Part shown: positions 35,501 through 44,369 of the stretch, piece by piece
Numbering within the stretch: the stretch's first letter is position 1
Layout: every line of letters starts with the position of its first letter
Origin: Pegoplata infirma
Lineage: Eukaryota; Arthropoda; Insecta; Diptera; Anthomyiidae
Reading direction: 5' to 3'
Assembly: GCA_963921195.1 (NCBI GenBank)
Contig: OY992537.1
Coordinates: 131,400,694-131,464,693, forward strand
Length of the DNA: 64,000 nucleotides
Translations under genes and position numbers: made by a program
Notes under the pieces: model-generated
The model's input: the letters and a program-made list of their open reading frames with translations, nothing else
What the model was told of the DNA's origin: nothing
Databases searched by the model: none

Positions 35501-38500
35501 AAGGATAGGGCTTTTCATGTGTGTGAATTGGTCTATACATATAAGAAAGATATGTATTGATTTTTTCAACAATATCTAATTATACCCTACACCACACTGT
35601 GGTACAGGGTATAATGAGTTTGTGCTGATGTTTGTAACTACCCGAAATATTGGTCCTAGACCCACCTTTAAGTATACCGATCGACTCAGAATCACTTTTT
35701 GAGTCGATTTAGCGATGTCCGTCCGTCCGTCCGTCTGTCCGTCCGTCTGTCTGTCTGTCCATGTAAACGGTGTAAACACGATACAGGTCGCAATTTTTGA
35801 TCAATTGACTTGAAATTTGAAACTTAAGTCTCTCTTGGCCCAAGGACGAAGCCTATTGAAATTGGAAAAAATCGGTCCATATTTAGACCTAGCCTCCATA
35901 CAAAGGTCCTCTTTAGTTTTGGCTCAAATGACTCTAATAACCGTATTATAGAAGGTATCGTTTTGAAATTTGGAAGGTAAACATGTTTTGTCTTTACAAA
36001 TCATCATTCCGAAACCAGTTCTTCTTGTAGCCCCCATACAAACCACCTTCCCGATTTTAGCATAAATGTCTCAAAAGTCATGAAAATAGAAAATGTTTAA
36101 TTAAAATTTTGTTTGTGTATGTTAAACGCGTACTTAAATAACATTATCAAACCTGATAATCATCGGACCAGTTTTGGACTCAGGCCCCTTGTGAAAATTT
36201 CGCCCGATATTCAGTTAAAGCGGTTTATTGTCAACAAATAGAAGCCTATTTCACTCAAATTTGATTTGTGAGTGTTTTTTACACTTATTAAAGATTTTAC
36301 AACATATAGATCTAATCGGTCCATGAGATCCATTTTCCGGGAAACTCTGGTGTAGGGTATTATATGGTCGGTCTTGACCGACTATAACTTTCTTACTTGT
36401 TTTTGTTTATTTTTTGAAAATTTTTTGAGTTTATCAACAACATTTATATTAATAAACGTATTTCTAAAGAAACGTTAATTGTGAATACGATGAGCTTTAT
36501 GAAATACGATGTGCTTTATGAAAGAAAATTAAGATTTTGTATGAAATTGCCGTGCGGGTAACCTAGGCAAAAAAATAAAAAAATAAACTAACATACTGAT
36601 TGTGAGAGGTCGCGTATCATTATTTTAAAGGTTTTTGACCTCCTGAATTCGAATTTGACCTTGAAATTGCGCTAAGTTTTTGATATATCAATTTATGTTA
36701 AATATCTCAAAAACCTGACGAGATAGAGTAATTTAAAGGCCAGATTCGAATTCAGCGCGCCAAAAACCTTTAAAAATATTGTACATGACCATTTATGATA
36801 AATTTATTTTTTTTGCCTGGGTTATCTGAACGGCGATTTCCTGCAAAATCTTAATTTTCTTTTTTAGAAAAATTATCACAACTCTGTCAATTATTATCCG
36901 ATTTTTTCAGGATAAAGCTTATCGTATTTAGAATTAAATTATCTTTAAAAAACCGGTCATAAATATAAAGGTTGTTAAACGAACTACACAGAAAAAAAAA
37001 GTTCATACTTGGAATAAATTTATTCATAAATAGTATGAATCCAGCATGACAATTTTTTCTCAAACTTTTTTAATACTATTTATGAATTTGGTCATACATA
37101 GTATGAACAAATTTATATTGGATTTTTTTCGGATTTGCTTTGATTTTTTTGCTTTAAATGTACATTTAAACTAATAAAAGAATAATCCGTGGATACTTTA
37201 AGGTATACCTGCGATTTTATTAAGAAATTCGACATTTTTGTAACTACAAATATAAAATGTACATAATTCTTAGCCTAAAACACGATAATACCGATGTTCT
37301 TGATTAATTCATTCTGTTACCATGGATTTGATAGATAAAAGACACCGCTTCTTTTTATTCCGCGCTGCTACATACGTGATGAATATTTGAAGACTTGAAT
37401 TCCACAATCAAATAAACTTAAAATTTCTGAAAAAAAAATTACATGTATAGATCAAAAAGATGCTGAATTTTTTAAATATATTATCACACAAATGTTACAT
37501 ACCTTTCTTTCGCCAAAAAATGCAATTTTCCGTCCAAATTCTTTTTTTCACAAAAAAAATAAAAAAATTCTGACAATTTTCATTTCAAAATAACTTTGAT
37601 TTATTTTTATTTTTTAGAAATTGAAATTTTATTAATAAATTCATAAATATTATTAATTTAATCATTTATAGTATGAATCGAAATCAATGATAGCAATTCA
37701 TACTATTTATGTACAAAATTTGTTCTGTGTATAGCAGAAAAAAATCTATAAACTCTAAAAATTTTCAAAAAATAACAAAAAAATTTGATTTTATAGAAAA
37801 AATCAATAGATATCTTTCCAATTCACACACATGGAAAGCCCTAGCCTTTTTCTATCCAAAACAGTTTAAAATTTTAAAATCGGTTGAAAATTTTCTGAAT
37901 TACACAAGGTTTAGTGAGAAAAGTGCCAAAAAACGTTTTTTGACTATATCTCTAAAATTTGAGGGTGTCTGGCAAGTTTAATGGACATTTTTGTGATCTA
38001 CTTGACAAGACCAACAACCTGTCACGTCAGAAGTATTTTTTCACTGTAGCACAGTGTTATCATCTTATAAAATTTCTTATTATTTATGTCTCTTTACAGT
38101 ATCTTGAGATGCGATTCAGTTCGGCAGTACGAAGTATTGCATCTATTATGTTTGTTATGGATGAGGTAAGTTGATTTAATTTAGCAAATTTGGAAACAAA
38201 ATAATTTTTACTTTATTTTTTTTTTTAATTTTAGATATTTTTCTTGCCAATTATTTTATATGTGCCAGCGATAGCATTTAATCAAGGTAAGTTTTTTTTT
38301 GTAAACGATAAAGCCTAAACTAGCTAGAAACTCTTAGTTTTATATTAATATGCATTACACCGTCCAAATAAAAAAAGTCGTTCGTACTGGATAATATACG
38401 TTTGAAACTAGAGACTAAATGTGGTAAAACTGCATTTACAGTTTTTCATTTTGTGATCCTGTTTCATTTTAAAAGGACTTCAAGTTTTAGATGACTAAAT

Positions 38501-41500
38501 TTTATAAAATATTTTTTTAATATTTGTACTTGTCCTAGGATGCCACTAGTGAAAGGTAAGGATCTCCCCTAATTTTCCTATTTTATTATTTTTTACATAT
38601 CAGGAAAAAGGAGGTAAGATACGACCTTTCAACACTTTTTCCTTTCAAGGACTTTATTCACATCCTTTTATCCTGATATAACAAAAAAAAAAAGGAAAAA
38701 TTAGGGGAGATCCTCCTCTTTCATTTGCCATCACCAGCGGCTTCCTAGGACAAGTACAAATATTTTACAAAATGTGTCCTTTAAAACTTAGTCCTTTTAA
38801 AAGGATTGCGAAATGAAATCCGTTCATGTTTAATATTGGCTGTCGGACGGTGTTATAGTTCCGTTAAGGTTAAGTTCGTTAGCGGACAGAATTGGACCAG
38901 ATTGGATCTTTTTAAATTAAAAAAGATCTCAAAAAAAGCTAGCTGGATACCTTAAGTTTGACATTAAAATGTATTTCAGGTTTTTTAAAGTTAAGCGGAA
39001 ACATTCGGAGCATTGAAAAACAGTCCTGTTTGTAAAACTGACACCACCTCCTAGAAATACACTTATAGGATTTTTCCAATTTGATTAAACATATAAAACT
39101 TTTCGACATGGACCAAAGGGATAAAAAATTTTAATTTTCCGGGAACCATCCACTTTTTTTCAGATGTCTGTTGTAAACACGCTAACTTTCGAAAGACAAC
39201 TGCCAGGCTGCTGAAGCTTGGCTTTTAAATCTGTTTGAATGACTGTTAAAAACACGCTTACTTTTAAAAGAACTACGTTGCTACTTAAGCTTGGCACATA
39301 TTTTTGTCGCTTTCCCGGTCAGGGGTTCGAAAGTTTTCTAGGGAGTTTAAAAGTTATGAGCAAACCGTGAAATTTAGATTAGGAGTTTCACGAATTCAGT
39401 TGAAAAATATTATACAAACTACTTTTGTCACTCAAAAAAGTTTTTACCCCAAAACAAAAAAATTTTACAAAAATTTCTAAAAAAACCACTCAGAATAAAA
39501 TATTTCTTGTCAAGGATTTACATATGTGCATTTTTTACGTTAGAAAATTTACTTTCACTTTAAAGCACATTGTGCAGGTTATTTATGGATACGGCCTATT
39601 CGAATTTAATTATCTTCTTGTTTAAATTAATCTATGATTTTTTGTTTGTTATAGTGACTGGAATCAATATACACATCGTTAGTGGAGTCATATGCTTTAT
39701 ATGTGTCATTTATACCCTAATTGTAAGTAAATTCAATCTAAAGAGAATTTTTTTTAAATAAAAATTTGTTTTTGCGCCAACAGGGTGGTATTAAAGCTGT
39801 TGTTCATACCGATGCTTGGCAAATTTTAGTAATGTTTTTTTCTGTGGTGATCGTAGTTATTTTGGGTACCATTTATGCCGATGGCTTTGGAGATGTTTTT
39901 AGAACAGCCTCCGATGGAGGTCGTATCATATTTGGCAAGTATGTTTTGTTTAGGATAATTTCAGTCAATTTATTAATTATCTTAAGTTTTATTAAAATAG
40001 TATTGATCCGTCACCATATGAACGACAAACATTGTGGAGTGTTATAATTGGAGGCTTTTTCTATTGGACCTCCTTTAATTCGGTAAATCAGACAATGGTT
40101 CAACGTTATATGTCATTGCCGACATTGAAAAAAGCCCAATGGTCTGTTGTCATATTTACCATTGGCATTATACTGTTCGTATCAGTATGTTGTTTTGCCG
40201 GTCTGTTGGTGTATAATTTTTACAGAGATTGTGACCCCATATCATCTGGATTGATAACGGTACATAATATCGTCTGCATTGATAACGGTACAAAATGGTT
40301 AATTCTTCGTTGCTTTTTTTATATTTTCTATAGCATGATGATCAACTTTTACCCGTTTATGTAATGCAAACAGTGGGAAATTTACATGGTATACCGGGTC
40401 TGTTTATTGCTGGTGTTTTCGGAGCAGCTCTTAGTTCTTTGTCGGTAGTCTTAAATTCGACTGCCCTGGTAGTATTGGAAGACATTGTTAAAGGTTGCTT
40501 CCGCATTAATCTATCCGAAAAAGCTTCATCTATATTGGTAAAAGGCTGCATTATTGTATTGGGTTGTATAGCTGTATCCCTGGTAATTGTTTTGGAAAAG
40601 CTAAGTGGTATTTTAAGTGTTGCAACTTCTGTAACAGCTATTGCTGCTGGTACGACGTGCGGTCTCTTTACATTGGGTATGTTGGTGCCATGGAGTAATA
40701 CTAAGGGTGCTTTGTTCGGTGCTCTAGCCGGAGCTGTTATGTCTGGTTGGATTTCTTTTGGTTCTCAGATAGCATTTGCTCAGGGCAATGTGGTACCAGA
40801 AAAACTTCCAGTTTCTGTATCAGATTGTCCTGCGAGTATAATGCCATCTGTTAATTCAACTGTTGATGGTTATGTTGATGAATCGGAAGTATTTCCTTTA
40901 TATCGTCTATCATACCATTGGATAAATCCAATTGGTGTAGCATCTACAGTTTTGGTGGGCACAATAGTTTCATTTTTAACGGGTCCAACTAAAGTGAAAA
41001 AACTAGATGCTGATGTTATATCACCCGTAATACACAAGTGAGTATTTACAAAACATAAAAAAATTTTCCAAATGTATTATCAAAACTGTCCAAATGTATT
41101 TTAAAATTGTCCAAATGTAGTTTAAAATTGTCCACATGTATTTTAAAATTGTCCATTTGTATTTTAAAATATATTTGGACAATTTTAAATTCATTTGGAC
41201 AATTTTAAACTACATTTGGACAAATTTAAAATACATTTGGACAATTTTAAACTACATTTGGACAATTTTAAAATACATTTCGACAATTTTAAAATACATT
41301 TGGACAATTTTGAAAATACATTTGGAAAATTTTAAAATACAATTGGACAATTCTAAAATACATTTGGACATTTTTAAAATACATTTGGAAATTTTTAAAA
41401 TACATTTGGAAAATTTATATATATTCGATTAGAGTTTTATTCTAGTTCGAGGCCCAAAAATATTTCTATTTATGATATTGTCATAATAGAGTATTTTTAA

Positions 41501-44084
41501 TTTATTGCTTTAAAAAAGTTACTATCTCATAGTATGTCTGTACTGATCAGTTTCATCCCCACTAAAGGAATCTTCAGCAGACTTTAGAGAATCATCGTTG
41601 GTCAATCAAACATCAAACCAGACATAATATTTGATATATTTCCCAAGTTATATGAGAAGTACCATTATGAAGGTCCGAAATCTGTTTTCCAACAAAAATA
41701 ACTCTTTTAAAGCAAAAATTGTATATATTAAATCACCGTCGGTAACTATTAATATATGTGTTGCTGTTATTTTACAATAACAACAGTGCCTAACCAAACA
41801 ATAGTGTTGGTAGGATAAGTCGTACTAAACTTTGTGTTAAATGTTGTTTTTTATTTTTAGTACCAAAAGGTACATAAAAATAAAATGTATTTATTCGGCC
41901 TTTATATATGTATATATATTCGATTAGAGTTTTATTCTAGTTCGAGGCCCAAAAATATTTCTATTTATGATATTGTCATAATAGAGTATTTTTAATTTAT
42001 TGCTTTAAAAAAGTTACTATCTCATAGTATGTCTGTACTGATCAGTTTCATCCCCACTAAAGGAATCTTCAGCAGACTTTAGAGAATCATCGTTGGTCAA
42101 TCAAACATCAAACCAGACATAATATTTGATATATTTCCCAAGTTATATGAGAAGTACTATTATGAAGGTCCGAAATCTGTTCAAATATTATGTCTGGTTT
42201 GATGTTTGATTGACCAACGATGATTCTCTAAAGTCTGCTGAAGATTCCTTTAGTGGGGATGAAACTGATCAGTACAGACATACTATGAGATAGTAACTTT
42301 TTTAAAGCAATAAATTAAAAATACTCTATTATGACAATATCATAAATAGAAATATTTTTGGGCCTCGAACTAGAATAAAACTCTAATCGAATATATATAC
42401 ATATATAAAGGCCGAATAAATACATTTTATTTTTATGTACCTTTTGGTACTAAAAATAAAAAACAACATTTAACACAAAGTTTAGTACGACTTATCCTAC
42501 CAACACTATTGTTTGGTTAGGCACTGTTGTTATTGTAAAATAACAGCAACACATATATTAATAGTTACCGACGGTGATTTAATATATACAATTTTTGCTT
42601 TAAAAGAGTTATTTTTGTTGGAAAACAGATTTCGGACCTTCATAATAGTACTTCTCATATAACTTGGGAAATATATCAAATATTATGTCTGGTTTGATGT
42701 TTGATTGACCAACGATGATTCTCTAAAGTCTGCTGAAGATTCCTTTAGTGGGGATGAAACTGATCAGTACAGACATACTATGAGATAGTAACTTTTTTAA
42801 AGCAATAAATTAAAAATACTCTATTATGACAATATCATAAATAGAAATATTTTTGGGCCTCGAACTAGAATAAAACTCTAATCGAATATATATACATATA
42901 TAAAGGCCGAATAAATACATTTTGTTTTTATGTACCTTTTGGTACTAAAAATAAAAAACAACATTTGGAAAATTTTTAACTACATTTGGACAATTTTAAA
43001 ATACATGTGGACAATTTTAAAATACATTTGAAAAATTTTAAACTACATTTGGACAATTTTAAAAAACATTTGGACAATTTTAAAATGTATTTGGACAATT
43101 TTAAAATACATTTGGACAATTTAAAAATTAATTTGGACCATTTTAAAAAATATTTGGGCAATTTTAAAATGCATTTGGACAATGTTAAAATACATTTGGA
43201 CAATTTTAAAATTCATTTGGACAATCTAAAAAAATATATTTGGACAATTTTAAAATACATTTGGAGAATTTTAAAATACATCTGGAAATTTTTAAAATAC
43301 AATTGGAAATGATGTAGTGGCTCAAAAGTTTTGAGAAAAATCGTGAATTTTGAATAAGTAATTTTTTTTACGAATCACTTATATTTAATATATTTTACAA
43401 GTGTTTTTGTCACTCAAAAATAAAAAAATAAACTAAAACAAACTGTGCGATTCGCTATCTCGGTCGAAGTGAGTGACTACAAAGTTTGTACGTAAAACAA
43501 AAACAAAAAACTCAAATTTGTTTTTGTTTTACATACAAAATTTCTAGTCACTCACTTTGTACGAAATACTGAATCAGGGCATAAATTTCATTAAAAAAAT
43601 TTTACATTCGATTTTTTTTTACAAAATCGACTAAAAAAAGTTTTTTACTTAAAATAAATTATTTCTATCACGGTGATTAAATCACCGGTATGAAAATATC
43701 GCTTATCTCTAATTTCTACATCATTTTCAATTTTTTAAATTAATAATAAAATTGGAAATGGCGCAGTCTGCAATTTTATTTACGTTAGAAAAATTACTAT
43801 AATTCCTTAATTTGGCCAAGTCGAATTCAACTGTTCTACTTGTTTTAACTTAATTATTTTTTTAAGGGTTTTTTTTTACAAAATTTTGTTTTTAAAAAAA
43901 AATATTATTTAATTTTTATTCCAGGTTTCTACCAAAAGAATGCTTCCCACCATCTCCAATTGATGGTGATATATCGAGAGAAAATACCGCCCATACATTA
44001 ACACATCTTCTGGAAGATGGTAGCAAACGACCACAAGATAGCAGTGAGGGTGGTGAAAGTACAAACAAAAGTGACAAATTTTAA
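20521..44084 (+). CDS. SLC5-family sodium/solute symporter (SMCT/SMVT-like), ten coding exons
   Basis: Coding exons: 20521-20633, 23421-23570, 23637-23796, 38100-38165, 38235-38286, 39655-39722, 39784-39938, 40001-40259, 40334-41037, 43925-44084. All introns are GT-AG; phases join to 1887 nt, 628 aa plus stop, the usual length for SLC5. The protein has a first membrane segment near residues 15-37, a charged loop, EYLLGSR at 68-74, SYVSGVT at 88-94, YLEMRF at 142-147, the signature-like WTSFNSVNQTMVQRYM at 277-292 and the serine-rich AALSSLSVVLNS at 372-383, where the family forms its second sodium site. The closest family look is the insect monocarboxylate/multivitamin transporter branch; the substrate cannot be told. 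The protein should sit in the plasma membrane with about 13 spans. The ATG follows directly on a TTTATTTCAG acceptor, so an untranslated upstream exon is likely. The exon 7 donor at 39939 (GTATGT) was chosen over a GC site at 39936 because only it keeps the frame. Confidence 0.9.
20727..21785 (-). mobile_element. Family A 5' fragment, inverted, split by a TA element (intron 1)
   Basis: 20727-20838 and 21722-21785 are the reverse complement of the first ~280 bp of family A (GACAGACGAACGGACATCGT; AACTCATTATACCCTGTACC). Joining them across the insert gives GTAGGTCTAGGACC, exactly what intact copies have. Confidence 0.8.
20839..21721. mobile_element. 883-bp TA|CACTCA element in intron 1
   Basis: Ends CACTCAAAAAAA and TTTTTTTGAGTG are flanked by TA (20837-20838, 21722-21723); the empty site is visible in other family A copies. 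The borders are rich in TTGCTAA / TTAGCAA words. The centre (about 21080-21560) contains CTCTATCTCGGAAACTAAGC and related diverged repeats. A fragment of the same core is at 49935-50060. No transposase. Confidence 0.85.
21930..22209. mobile_element. 280-bp palindromic MITE (CACACAAAAAAAT ends), intron 1
   Basis: Left AACTTGGGAGGATATGCG and right CGCATATCCTCCCAAGTACTT are mirror images; the ends are CACACAAAAAAA and TTTTTTTGTGTG. The flanks suggest a 2-bp TG duplication, which is uncertain. Confidence 0.75.
22267..22739. repeat. 473-bp palindrome bounded by TTAACGGCAAAAAA
   Basis: Starts TTAACGGCAAAAAA and ends TTTTTTGCCGTTAA; internal pairs include GATCAACAAGTTT / AAACTTGTCCGATC and GATGACATTGTAATTTT / its mirror near 22540. 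It could be a TTAA-target MITE (TTAA at 22267-22270 and 22736-22739) or a foldback element. It carries a C-run at 22653-22668. Confidence 0.7.
22740..23420. other. Rest of intron 1
   Basis: A/T-rich sequence with AAAAATAAAAAAAGATGAAAA words, no element ends recognised. It ends in the TTTCTTTCTTTACAG acceptor of exon 2. Confidence 0.5.
24199..24270 (-). other. tRNA-like module in the left arm of F
   Basis: Read on the minus strand, it has a box-B-like GCGTTCAAACC (consensus GGTTCGAATCC) and about 40 bp upstream a weak box-A-like GTAGGTCAGAGTCTAGGGG. It resembles a decayed tRNA-derived sequence; no clean cloverleaf can be drawn, so it is not called a tRNA gene. Confidence 0.4.
24601..25069 (+). 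CDS. Intact terminal exon of an unidentified protein inside element G
   Basis: A TATTTTCCAG acceptor ends at 24600. From it an open frame of about 155 codons runs to TGA/TAA at 25066-25073, and an AATAAAA signal follows at 25073. The peptide starts IVNSWNNPIAEIQRK and ends ITLLNK. It contains HTCDNIYLKG and FVYPIPSKEIGLYNV and no domain I can name. No upstream exon was found between the element end (24345) and the acceptor. It may be the last exon of the gene of the autonomous ancestor of G, or a captured host exon. An internal start at TTG 24649 is not believable as a real start. Confidence 0.45.
25173..26315. mobile_element. Element H, 1143 bp, CCCG ends, nested in G
   Basis: Left CCCGAGTAAAAAATTTTGAT and right CTAACCTTTTTTACACGGG form imperfect inverted repeats; the borders share GATATGATC / GATCATAT / ATATGAGATATC words. 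The target duplication is unclear (TT on both sides). Confidence 0.6.
26875..26952 (+). other. tRNA-like module in the right arm of F
   Basis: Box-A-like TGAACTAGCTAAGGCGTCG and box-B-like GGGTTCAAGTACC are spaced about 45 bp, followed by CAGCCGGGGCTGG and a long T-run that would end pol III transcription. No anticodon stem is convincing. Confidence 0.45.
27971..28616. repeat. TACGAAATATTTCGTA palindromic minisatellite after a TA|CACTCA end
   Basis: TA|CACTCAAAAAATTTC marks a left terminus like those of F and 20839-21721; no right end was found. 27998-28192 and 28474-28616 are filled with TACGAAATATTTCGTA units, each a perfect palindrome or nearly so, interrupted by MITE J. Confidence 0.7.
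28193..28473. mobile_element. MITE J, 281-bp near-perfect palindrome, TA duplication
   Basis: Ends CCCAGTTGGCAAAA and TTTTGCCGACTGGG, with TA on both sides (28191-28192, 28474-28475). Almost the whole length pairs (GACATACTGCTGACTCTCCC against GGGAGAGTCAGCAGTATGTC; GTCATCAATGACATGTC in both arms). Confidence 0.9.
28617..29003. mobile_element. J-related arm followed by a tRNA-like segment
   Basis: Begins CCCAGTTGGCAACGTCCTCG and shares GACATGTCAG / AATTTTCAAAATGTC words with J but lacks a right end. After an A/T-rich part it has CATATTTAGAAAAAACTTT and a tRNA-like segment. Confidence 0.6.
28936..29000 (-). other. tRNA-like module next to the J-related arm
   Basis: The minus strand carries a box-B-like GGTTCAAATCC (10 of 11 consensus positions) and a box-A-like AAGTAGTTAGGTGTGGG about 35-40 bp before it. 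The sequence and its A/T-rich flank resemble the left-arm module of F at 24166-24270. It is probably a decayed tRNA-derived piece. Confidence 0.45.
29620..29912. repeat. Two ~135-bp direct repeats
   Basis: CCTTGTAAGTTTTAATTGCG... and CTTCTTGTAAGTTTTATCGCG... (start about 29762) are followed by TTGTAAATTTACAATTTTAT in both and end TAGG(G/A)GGTAGCAAAAAA. Non-coding. Confidence 0.65.
30080..31005. mobile_element. hAT MITE K, 926 bp, with 8-bp duplication
   Basis: Ends TAGGGCAAGTAC and GTACTTGCCCTA; the identical octamer CTAATAAC is at 30072-30079 and 31006-31013. Both subterminal zones carry repeated AAAATATGCA words, as hAT transposase binding sites do. No transposase. Confidence 0.93.
31037..32555. 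mobile_element. hAT element L, 1519 bp, with TCCCGGGA arrays
   Basis: Ends TAGGGATGCCAAACGGGA and its complement, with the octamer GTGCGGAT at 31029-31036 and 32556-32563. About 150 bp at each end is an array of palindromic ATCCCGGGAT and ATTTCGGGATTT words. The ~1.2-kb interior has no transposase; it contains a separate palindrome at 31615-31748. Confidence 0.95.
31615..31748. repeat. 134-bp palindrome nested in L
   Basis: CAGTTTCCTACTATAAATTG at the left and its complement at the right, with ATTTACCC/GGGTAAAT continuing inward. Confidence 0.8.
32691..32933. mobile_element. 243-bp TA|CCCAG MITE
   Basis: Starts CCCAGCAAAATTTTCTGTTC and ends AAAAAATTTTCCTGGG; TA on both sides (32689-32690, 32934-32935). 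It shares its terminal CCCAG and target with G and J but not its interior. Confidence 0.75.
32934..35267. other. Intron 3 segment: A/T-rich, microsatellite, diverged inverted repeat
   Basis: 33340-33361 is a TTA microsatellite. GGTATGACCCAAAGACCATTT near 33540 has its mirror AAATGGTCTTTGGGTCATACC near 34284, with a third diverged copy near 33965, suggesting an old foldback of about 850 bp (33500-34345). Nothing gene-like. Confidence 0.45.
35581..36400 (+). mobile_element. Family A repeat, copy 2 (inside C copy 2)
   Basis: Nearly colinear with 470-1306: ACCACACTGTGGTACAGGGT, a GTCC/GTCT run at 35719-35757, and GTAGGGTATTATATGGTCGG near the end. C copy 1 shows the uninterrupted site. Confidence 0.85.
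36987..37729. mobile_element. 743-bp TA|CACAGAA MITE inside C copy 2
   Basis: Ends CACAGAAAAAAA and AAATTTGTTCTGTG are flanked by TA (36985-36986, 37730-37731). C copy 1 has the empty site (AAACTATAGCAG). TTCATAAATAGTATGAA palindromic words repeat near both ends. Confidence 0.9.
38287..39654. other. Intron 5 of the SLC5 gene
   Basis: Holds MITE N (38358-38852). The remainder (38853-39654) is A/T-rich without a recognised element; short open frames at 39425-39761 overlap the next exon or are chance. Confidence 0.6.
38358..38852. mobile_element. MITE N, 495 bp, foldback, TTA duplication
   Basis: Ends CACCGTCC and GGACGGTG, TTA at 38355-38357 and 38853-38855. The arms pair through TTTGTACTTGTCCTAGGA / TCCTAGGACAAGTACAAA and GGATCTCCCCTAATTTT / its mirror. 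Half of a related copy is at 62866-63145. PIF/Harbinger-like. Confidence 0.9.
41074..41416. repeat. 21-bp minisatellite, orientation switch near 41165
   Basis: Units of ACATTTGGACAATTTTAAAAT. The first ~90 bp carry the complement (CCAAATGTATTTTAAAATTG), then the orientation flips. The 21-bp period keeps frames open on both strands, producing false coding calls. Confidence 0.9.
41417..42962. repeat. Near-perfect 1.5-kb palindrome made of a 495-bp tandem unit
   Basis: The left arm is 41417-42128, a 53-bp loop 42129-42181, the right arm 42182-42893. Within the left arm a 495-bp unit repeats 1.4 times (the phrase CGATTAGAGTTTTATTCTAG at 41426 and 41921). The arms differ by about one base in what I compared (a C/T within AGTAC[C/T]ATTATG). 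The right side runs about 70 bp further into the unit before the minisatellite resumes. Non-coding. Confidence 0.9.
42963..43310. repeat. 21-bp minisatellite, right block
   Basis: Same ACATTTGGACAATTTTAAAAT unit and orientation as 41170-41416, so the palindrome interrupts one array. Confidence 0.9.
43311..43924. other. End of intron 9
   Basis: Contains a small inverted repeat (TTTGTACGTAAAACAAAAAC against GTTTTACATACAAA, 43480-43540, also GTGAGTGACTA/TAGTCACTCAC). Otherwise A/T-rich, ending in the TTTTTATTCCAG acceptor of exon 10. Confidence 0.55.
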
Positions 44085-44369
44085 AATTAAATTACAATGT
44101 GTCTTGCAAAATTTAGTTCAAAAAATATACAAACACATAAATACATATACATACATATGGATATGTGATAAAATGTATTTTAAAAATAGTTCCACGAGCA
44201 GCACATTAAGAAAATAGGTCATAATGTTAGGTCTTTCTTTATATTTCTTATTTTATATAATTTTTTACAAAAATGGAATTCGCGTAAATTATGTTGCAAA
44301 AAAAAAAAATGCGAAATGTAAAAATTGCAACTTTAAAATTATGTATCTGGTAAATGGCAAGAACAGTAA
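44085..44369. other. Start of the 3' untranslated/intergenic region of the SLC5 gene
   Basis: No exact AATAAA is near; the first candidates (AATAAA at 44450 and 44667) fall within repeat P, so the true 3' end is unknown. Confidence 0.4.

Larger units (their letters stand above)
35271..38056. mobile_element. Foldback element C, copy 2, inverted, carrying two later insertions
   Basis: Ends CACTGTG and CACAGTG; TTA at 35268-35270 and 38057-38059. It is the reverse complement of copy 1 (13010-14266) and regains close to its length (about 1.22 kb) when the family A copy and the TA MITE inside are subtracted. Its right end is 43 bp before exon 4 of the SLC5 gene. Confidence 0.85.

Noticed and set aside
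39936..39941. GC-type donor (GCAAGT) for SLC5 exon 7
   Set aside because: It would leave phase 1 and shift exon 8 out of frame; the GTATGT site three bases on gives a continuous IIFGNIDPSP reading.
40260..40300. Second donor-like GATAACGGTACA near 40288 for SLC5 exon 8
   Set aside because: It shifts the frame into exon 9; only the first site (40260) is in phase.
41136..43312. Open frames of 75-108 aa on both strands with a DNFKIHL / KCILKLS seven-residue periodicity
   Set aside because: They are produced by the 21-bp minisatellite, whose period is a multiple of three; no conserved protein, no splice context.
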